A stretch of 64,000 nucleotides of DNA from the NCBI GenBank assembly GCA_051294375.1, contig CM119271.1:1743395-1807394 (forward strand), read 5' to 3'. The notes beneath the pieces are model-generated. The model was not told where the DNA came from and ran no database searches. It was given only the letters and a program-made list of their open reading frames with translations. Position numbers and translations under genes: made by a program. This document shows, in pieces, positions 57,303-64,000 of this stretch (positions are counted from its first letter, which is position 1; every line of letters begins with the position of its first letter). This DNA is from Paraspadella gotoi (lineage: Eukaryota; Chaetognatha).

Positions 57303-57855
57303 AAACTTAGATATTCTTCCTGATGTCAGGAAGAGGCTGCAATTGTGTCCTGGTGTAGATCTGGGCGGGAATAATAACATGTGGGCTTTATATTCCCAGA
57401 ACGACTCATTTCCTCTTAAATTCGTTAGTTTTTAGGTTTATAGGATTATGTTAGACTGGTTAGAGGTTAAGGTTTAGGTCAGGGATAAGGGTGAGGGTTT
57501 CGGTGAGGAATTTGGTTCGAGTTTTGGGTTAGGAATCGAGGTTTTGGATTAGAAAATAAGGTTAAAGATTAGGGATTAAAGTTATGGTTAGGGTTAGAGA
57601 TTAGGTTAGGCTGAAGGATCAAAAGTTAAGGTATTTTTTTTTTATCCTACCCTCTTATCTTTTCCTTTCTTCTTCTTCGTCGCCCAAGAAATTTGGCAAA
57701 AGAGCGGCACGCCGTCTTCATGGTCATTATCGTCGTCGTCGTCGTCGTCGACATCGTCGTCATTAAGGATACGCCCAGCGGAAAGGCTCGTCGACGGCGA
57801 ACCGATAGAAGGGAAAAGAGAGCGACTGACGAGAAGCTGCAGGGGGAAAGGAATA
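57146..57855 (+). CDS. possible exons of an unknown protein
   Basis: Two open stretches: 57146-57435 (SVAIETPSILKTDW, a Val run, SPLLHSSTVDDN plus an Asp run from (GAC)n, then ENLDILPDVRKRLQL) and about 57690-57855 (after acceptor-like TCGCCCAAG; IWQKSGTPSSWSL, a Ser run, then ERLVDGEPIEGKRERL). Both read like protein in the plus strand and both contain the trinucleotide repeat seen in other exons of this window. Splice sites joining them are not clear, and the minus strand of the first stretch is also open. Confidence 0.25.
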
Positions 57856-58338
57856 AAGTCTAAAGTGGTCGGTCAGTCCTTGGCTTTGAACCAGGCTAGG
57901 GGGGTTTTCCAGGTCCGTAGGTTGGCTTCTGGCCGTCCTCGCATAGGATAGACAGATAGATAAGATACTTAATGGTTTTGGGCTTATTATGACTTTACTC
58001 CAAAAGCTACAAGGTCACAACTGAAGGCGTTATTTTTTTGCTTCTTTCTTTCCTTTTCTATGCTTTTTGCAAAACGTTTCTTTCTTTGATTATCTCTCTC
58101 TCTCTGTCTATCTCTCTCTCTCTCTCTCCCTCCCACTCTCTCCAACTCTCTCACCTTTGTAAAATCTTTACTCTCCTCTCTATCATTGTTGTTGTTAAAA
58201 TTAAACGACTGCGATCTGTTTTTGTTCGTCGTCGTCGTCGTCGCTTTCGTCGTCGTCTTCGCGTCGAGGTTCGGCTGAGGTCGAGCAAACCGATCGCAAG
58301 AAGCGCAATTGTATCTATAGAGAGGAGGAAGAGAAACC

Positions 58339-58587
58339 CATACAATCGAAACATTCTTTGAAACATTATACCACTTCATTGATAAGGCAGCCATATACTC
58401 TGGGAGTGAATAAACGAGACTGTGAGAGAGTCTTGATTGAAAGCTTGCAGGGTCCTGCCATGCTATTATCTTGTGAGAGTGATGGAAGCCTTAAACCACC
58501 AAAGGCTGTCCCCAAGTCAGGGGCAAGATAGCTTATTTATTAAATGAATGGATAATTTTTTATATTGGTTGTACCAATTTCTTATTA
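58339..58587. repeat. family C interspersed repeat
   Basis: Full-looking copy: ACAATCGAAACATTCTTTGA ... CCACTTCATTGATAAGGCAG ... GAGTCTTGATTGAAAGC ... CAAGTCAGGGGCAAGATAGC ... TTGGTTGTACCAATTT. Confidence 0.75.
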
Positions 58588-58815
58588 TAACAATCACATA
58601 ACACTCCCTCTTAATTTAAATAAAAGGACCAATCCCTGAAATCCCCTAGCATCAAAATACAAGGGACTCACTGATATAAAATTGGTACATAAGTTTAATG
58701 TGCCTGACTTTGGACAGGCTATGACAAATAGGCGTGGAGGACTCTTTTAATTTGTTCCGCCTATTTGTTCAAGCCATATATCAATAACCGCGTCAACAAC
58801 GTCAAACTCTTCACC

Positions 58816-58989
58816 NNNNNNNNNNNNNNNNNNNNNNNNNNNNNNNNNNNNNNNNNNNNNNNNNNNNNNNNNNNNNNNNNNNNNNNNNNNNNNNNNNNNN
58901 NNNNNNNNNNNNNNNNNNNNNNNNNNNNNNNNNNNNNNNNNNNNNNNNNNNNNNNNNNNNNNNNNNNNNNNNNNNNNNNNNNNNNNNNN
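58816..58989. other. assembly gap (174 N)
   Basis: Run of N in the 3' part of the DUF4795-like gene region; exons of that gene could be missing here. Confidence 0.99.
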
Positions 58990-59082
58990 TTTGATTTATG
59001 TATTAATTCTACTTGGCTGGACATATTAGGTTTGCGTAAGGTGGGTGAATGCCAGAGGTTAATGGTTTAGTATTATGGTAAA

Positions 59083-59320
59083 GAGACAGTAATGATTGTT
59101 ATGTGTTAGTGACCGAACCATTCAATATAAGCAGTACCTGAGCTTCGGATCAGGCTGTAAAACCGTATTACAGGCGGGTTAAGCGCCCCGTCCCTCTTAA
59201 CTGCTAGGCGATCACCGGGCTAGAACTCCGGACCTTTTGGGTTAGGAGGCGAGTGACTTGCCTCCGACACCAATGGCCGCTGATGAACGGTTGGTAGATT
59301 TTAGTCCACCATAATGTTTT
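59083..59320 (-). mobile_element. tRNA-derived SINE, family B
   Basis: Same orientation and extent as the copy at 36705: GACAGTAATGATTGTTATG at one side, the CGGGTTAAGCGCCCCGTCCC core, the reversed B box near GGGCTAGAACTCC, and GATTTTAGTCCACCATAAT at the other. Confidence 0.8.
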
Positions 59321-59484
59321 GGATTAGGTTAGTCATTTGGGATATCGATTAGAGTTTCAACCTTGGTTTTAGGGTTAAGGATTTGGGATTAGTATTAAGG
59401 ATTAGGTTATTGGTTGGGTAACAGATTAGGGTTAAATATAAAGCTTATATTTAAATTCATGGATTAAGGAACACATAGGTAAAC

Positions 59485-61674
59485 CTTTTCTAATTTTTCA
59501 GTGAGAATCCATTCCAGCTTTTGATGTTCTATATAGATAAGCTCAAACTGCGCTTCCATCTTTCCTATAAAAGAGATAAGGGGTAGAGTGAGAAAGAGAG
59601 AGAGAAAAAAATAAAAAGATAGATAGATAGAAAAAGATTGATCATTTCACCCTAGAAGGATGCACCTGACAGGTCCTCAAGCGTTCCGTCCAAATCTTCA
59701 AAGTCGATCTCCGCCCGTTCTTTGTCAACCTTCGTAGACAGATCGCCCACATTGGCCTTAAGACTCAGTTCGTCGATGACCCAACTAGATTAATTGGTTG
59801 ATTGGATGATTGATTGGTTAATTTTTGATTGATTTATTTAGAGAAAAAACAAAGTTTTTAATTGTGTTACAACGAATTTAATTAGAGATACGGACATGTT
59901 TCGGCTCACATTTCGAGCCTTCATCAGCGTTTGAAGGCTGATGAAGGCTCGAAATGTGAGCCGAAACATGTCCGTATCTCTAATTAAATTCGTTGTAACA
60001 CAATTAAAAACTTTGTTTTTTCTCTAAATCATAACAACAACGAAAACGAAAGGTTTATCGCATCAAGATTGATTTATTAAAATTATTAATTGATTAAAAT
60101 GGTAAATGATTTTTTAATTGAATAATGGGTTTATTAATATTTATATTTTGATTAATTTATTTAATTAAATAATGGATTCATTTATATAATAAATTAATAC
60201 ATTGAGTGATAGATTAAATTAATTAATTGATAAATATATTTACAAAATTCTTTTATCAATTAGGTTAAGACATACCTCTTATCAGCTTTCTCTGCTATAA
60301 GATTCGCTATTACTTCTTCCAATTTGGTGATGTTTCGGTGATTCATCTATGATGACAGAGCAAAAGAGAGAGAGAGAGAGACCAAAGGAAACAACGCCAC
60401 TTTATTTTAAATTTGGAATTCAGTTAGTTTTTATGTTTAATGGTTAGGTCAGAGGTTAAGTATTTTTTAAATATTCAGATTAAAATTAAGTTTAGGGAAT
60501 GAAAACCAGAAATGGGACGCTTTTGTTTTGGGAAATAGAGCCGTACATTTTTCCTTCACACATAATTTTTTTTTTTTAGATTGTGCAGACCTGAATATCT
60601 TCGTCGATCTGATTTATACCCTTGTTCATCTTTTCCAACTCCGCGCGCTCTCCCTCCACAAAGTCTTTGATGTCCTGGACTTCGGAGATGGCAGCCAACA
60701 TCCTCTGGGGGAAAAAAGTAACGAAGGATAGAAATATTAAACGGAGAAATGTATATGATATACATTGTTCAAACAAATAACCGATAAAAGTATGAAAGAA
60801 TGAATACAATNNNNNNNNNNAAAGAATGGAACAATGAAAAACATGAACGGTAATTCAAATGTGTTGAGCCGCAGCGAGCGCCTTATCATTTTAAAACGAA
60901 GCGGACTGAAAGAGCTCACCGACTAACGTACCGAGAGTGACTCATTATGAAATTGGTACAACAAATAAAAATTATCCATTATTTAATAATAAGCTATGCT
61001 GTGCCCCTGACTTTGGAACAGGCTTTGGTGGTTTAAAGGCCTCCATCACATCGTTACAATGATAAGCATAGCAGGTTTTGAGCTTTCAATCAAGACTCTT
61101 CACAGGTCTCGTTTATTCACCCGCAGAGTAACCTGCTCCCTATCAATAAGTGGTTTAATATTTCAAAGAATGTTTCAATTGTATTATTATTGCGAGGACT
61201 ACAACCATGAGGCCTAAGAGAGGCTAATATTTACTAAGCTGATGATGATGATTGATGATGATGATGCGATGATTGATGATATGATGATGATGATGATGAT
61301 GATGAATGTTTCAATCGTTGTTCCGCAATTTTTATTAAAAGAAAAGTCTATTAAAAAAAAAAAACCAACCCTAACAAAACAAACATTTAAATCCCCGCCC
61401 ACACGGACCTTTTCTTACTACCCTCACTCCTCAATCCCGCTTGCCTCACCTGCCGTAGCTAAATCCTTGGGAAATCGCTTGTAAGCGAGAATGATGTCCA
61501 GCCTTCTCCGCTGGTCCGCCAGCATCGCCACCACGTCCTGCTTTGACTGCGGGCCTTTCTTGCCTCCTTTGCCGCCGACGCCACCGGCGCCGGCCTCGCC
61601 GCCAGTTCCCGTTCCGGCGGCGCCGCCTCTGTTTTGGAAGAGTGGAGAGAGAGGAGGAGGGAGGAGGTGAGAGA

Positions 61675-61723
<49 letters not shown>

Positions 61724-61856
61724 CAGATAGACATAAAGAGTTCTAAAATTTATAAGAGAGAAAGAGGGAGAGACAGAAGAGAGAGAAAGAGACGACAGAG
61801 AGACAGTAGGAGGAAAGAGAGAAAGGAGGGAGAAAAACGGGAAAAAAAAAGGGGAA

Positions 61857-61891
<35 letters not shown>

Positions 61892-62956
61892 TCGACCTAC
61901 CGTCGGCGTCCATTCCAACGATTGTCTCCAGATGCTTGAGTCTGTCCGACCAATCCTTGTCGTTCTTGTTAATCGCCTCGAAAAGGGAAATAAAAACCGA
62001 TTCCATAAATAAAAAAAAATCAAGGAACAAAAATATTACAACCAAATTAATAACTCCCCTCACCACAACAGCAAACTCATTACTCACAACTCTTTCCCCA
62101 CAGACCTTGACTCTCTTCTCCATCTCGCCCCACTGATTCCCGTCCAACAACATGCCCAGCATTTGCTCAAGGGCTTTCAGGTCCGACCCGCTAAGATTGG
62201 GCATATCCTCCAGGAAGTCCAGCATCTCCATAAGCCTGGAAGAAGGGGGAGGAAGAATTATCCTAGTTGGTAAGAACTTGCCTTTTAAAGTGATGTGCAT
62301 TTTGTCAAATGATAGGGAACAAACGAACGGTTCTGTCAGTAAGACATAACAAATATTACTGTCTCTTCATTGGTGAGCTTGACTTCCGAACACAACAGCA
62401 ACAACACAACACTTTCAGGCGACATGCCTCAACCTGGCGACGTTCTTTCCACCAACAATTCAACCACCAAACCCAAAGGTCCGGGGTTCTAGCCCGGTGG
62501 GCGACTTGCAGTTAAGAGGGATGGGGCGCTTAACCCGCCTGTAACATGATGTTAAAGCCTGATCCGAGGCTCAGGGACTGCTTATAATATATAATATATA
62601 TAATATAATATATAATATATTGAACGGTTCTGTCACTTACTCATAACAAATATTACTGTCTCGTCAAATCCTAATATTGCAATATGCAAATGAGAATAAA
62701 CAACAAAATTTCTCTTTTAACGATAGGACTATTGGCGCAAATATCGAAAAAAAAGACCTACTTGGGGTTGGGGAGCGGACAAAGTTACGAATTGGGGGGG
62801 TGAGCGGTCCTCGCATCCCTCACTTCTCTGAGCCTCCGGAAGCCTGGAGCAGGTCGATGCTGGCTCGAGCGAAAGTCTCCAAGTCTTCGTCGCTTAGACC
62901 TTTGATCTTCGCCGACGCGGCCTTGCGAAACTTTTGAAGTTTTTCGATGTCGTCTG
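59485..62956 (-). CDS. coiled-coil protein, DUF4795-like (QRICH2/C16orf96 type), partial gene
   Basis: Minus-strand exons: about 62956-62824, 62235-62088, 61976-61901, 61626-61450, 60704-60591, 60346-60276, 59784-59666, 59564-59485. Phases match at every junction except 61450/60704, where an exon may be missing. Contents in order: KLQKFRKAASAKIKGLSDED; MLDFLEDMPNLSGSDLKAL; KDWSDRLKHLETIVGMD; a Gly-rich linker and SKQDVVAMLADQRRRLDII; AAISEVQDIKDFVEGE; TKLEEVIANLIAEKADK; WVIDELSLKANVGDLSTKV; KMEAQFELIYIEHQKLEWI. The spacing LKAxVxxLxxKVxKExxxxxFExLDxxLEDL resembles the DUF4795 domain of QRICH2, a sperm flagellum protein, so an axonemal or ciliary role is plausible. Both ends are open: the start lies beyond 63 kb and the 3' end beyond the gap at 58816-58989. 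The family call is from motif memory. Confidence 0.6.
59836..60029 (-). ncRNA. hammerhead-like perfect palindrome (copy 4)
   Basis: Two identical 93-bp inverted arms (59836-59928 and 59937-60029) separated by 8 bp. Each arm contains CTGATGA, stem GGCTC/GAGCC with loop GAAATGT, GAAAC, AT and GTC, so there is one complete core per strand. For the minus-strand core the bases before box I (ACG) can pair with CGT after GTC; the plus-strand core lacks such a partner. It lies in an intron of the DUF4795-like gene. Perfect arms imply a recent origin or gene conversion between arms. Confidence 0.6.
60949..61190. repeat. family C interspersed repeat, reverse orientation
   Basis: GAAATTGGTACAACAAATAAAAA at the left and CAAAGAATGTTTCAATTGTA at the right; the inside is the reverse complement of the copies at 52617 and 58339. 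Confidence 0.75.
61675..61722. repeat. (GA)n microsatellite
   Basis: GA tract; a second lies at 61858-61891, directly beside the donor of the 61976-61901 exon. The region between (61735-61860) is also purine-rich. On the transcribed minus strand these are polypyrimidine tracts upstream of the acceptor at 61626. Confidence 0.85.
62455..62672 (+). mobile_element. tRNA-derived SINE, family B, opposite orientation
   Basis: CCCAAAGGTCCGGGGTTCTAGCCCGGTGGGCGACTTGC carries the B box GGTTCTAGCCC on the plus strand, then GTTAAGAGGGATGGGGCGCTTAACCC and, after a short (AT)n tract, ATAACAAATATTACTGTCTC. The last word also occurs at 62345-62364, so two 3' ends may be nested. Confidence 0.7.
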
Positions 62957-63109
62957 AAGGTGCGATCGAGGAGCCGTTGGTGAAGTTGGGGGCGTGGGGC
63001 GTTGGTTCATGAGCGTGGTTTGGTGAGGGGTGGATCAGAGTGGTGTGAAGTGAAATGTGTGAAATTACTGAATAATCGATGACGTTAACAAAACAAATCA
63101 TACAAGAAA

Positions 63110-63904
63110 AACAAACATTTAAATTAATATTTAAAAAAAGTAAACTAGTTGTGGACTAAGAAAACGAAAAAGCATATGTTTTGTTTCGGCAATCGTTTAA
63201 TAAAAAAAAATAGAAAAACAAAATAAATAAACTTAAACAAAAAATCAAAATAGGATAAAAAAATAAAAATAAAACAAAATAAGAAAACCTAGAAACGACA
63301 AATCAACAAAATAACGAAAAAATACAACAAAAAGAAAACTCGATAAAACTTCCAAATCTATTTTGCCTGAAGAGACCGAGAAAAAAAAAAACAGAAAAAC
63401 AAAACGTTATAACATTTAAAAAATCCAAAAGAAACAATTGAAACCTTCCAATTCGCGAATTCTCTCTTCCAAAGTTCGATCGTCTTCTTCGTTTCTTTTC
63501 CTTTTTTCTTTCTCTTTCTCATCTTCTCCTTTCTTTCCCTTTTTTCCTTTTTTTTTGTTGCCAAAACGAAAAAAAATTAAAAGGGAATTCGGTCAAGTTG
63601 ATTGGCTACTTTAATTCTTTGAAAGATAATCGTGTTTCGTCCCAATGTAAAAGTTTCGGTTTAAAGCGAGGCCTCAGGTCAAGCTCTAGTGTCTTCCGAG
63701 CGATACGGAGGTTCCGACAACATATACTTACTTACTTATACACACATTTATGTATATATACAGATTTACTTTCAAACGCGGGATTAAAGTTAGCGATTAC
63801 AGGGTTAGTGATTTGGGTTTATGGAACTTCATTATTGGTTTAGGATTCGGTTAGATTTGGATTAGAGATTAGGATTAAAAAAGATTAAAAAAGATTAGGA
63901 TTAA
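63110..63904. other. no gene recognised at the right edge
   Basis: A-rich tract (63120-63420) and low-complexity pyrimidine stretch (63480-63560), then TTAGG-like degenerate words (63830-63900). On the minus strand this is upstream of the DUF4795-like exons and may hold its start, but no exon was identified. Confidence 0.4.
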
Positions 63905-64000
63905 AAACAGCTATGGAAACAGCCGGGTTGACTGTAATACCCATTGGGATGGGGCTTTGTGGGTTTCCGACCCTCAGTGACGCCTTCAGTCACTGGCGCG
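63905..64000. repeat. family D interspersed repeat, cut by the window end
   Basis: ACAGCCGGGTTGACTGTAATACCCATTGGGATGGGGC ... CCGACCCTCAGTGACGCC.TCAGTCACTGGCGCG matches 38976-39073 with few changes. Confidence 0.65.

Overview
The window looks like nuclear DNA of an invertebrate animal. Genes are split into many exons with GT-AG introns, exons are GC-rich and introns AT-rich, and there are long (CT/GA)n, (GAC)n and (TAA)n microsatellites, tRNA-derived SINEs and poly(A) signals. The gene set (CYP3-like cytochromes P450, a transmembrane leucine-rich-repeat receptor, GPI-anchored CAP proteins, a DUF4795-like coiled coil) fits a bilaterian. I cannot name the species. N runs and indel-rich stretches show that this is a draft assembly.

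Layout. About 1-18 kb: one P450 first exon (2934-3104), then a separate same-strand gene for a probable membrane protein (about 5.4-8.05 kb), then two tandem copies of P450 exons 2-8 (8494-12046 and 12551-17668). Each copy has its own stop codon, but only one first exon exists for both. A hammerhead-like foldback element sits in an intron of the second copy. About 18.1 kb holds an orphan exon resembling a serine peptidase of family S28. No gene was found from 18.3 to 22.6 kb.

About 22.8-29 kb (minus strand): an LRR transmembrane protein assembled from seven phase-compatible exons plus candidate first and last exons; two of its splice donors lie in tandem duplications. About 30.8-39.7 kb (plus strand): two tandem CAP genes. 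Intron 2 of the first holds a 3.5-kb TTAA-flanked element carrying a decayed OTU-domain gene, a small membrane-protein ORF and another hammerhead-like foldback. Several single-base frame breaks affect the CAP pair. 39848-40601 is a gap.

About 41.9-45.6 kb (plus): exons of a possibly N-myristoylated basic/serine-rich protein and a 468-codon Arg/Ser repeat ORF. About 46-47.6 kb: a foldback insertion nested in another repeat. About 48.3-50.2 kb (minus): a complete four-exon gene for a 197-residue coiled-coil protein with tryptophans in heptad register, the most unusual protein in the window. About 52.9-57 kb: a large noisy palindrome followed by noisy repeat sequence, probably an assembly artefact. 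About 59.5-63 kb (minus): an eight-exon coiled-coil gene resembling the DUF4795 (QRICH2/C16orf96) family, with a perfect 93-bp-arm hammerhead-like palindrome in one intron.

The genes do not form an evident pathway. The main themes are exon-level duplication and repeated invasion of introns by small structured elements.
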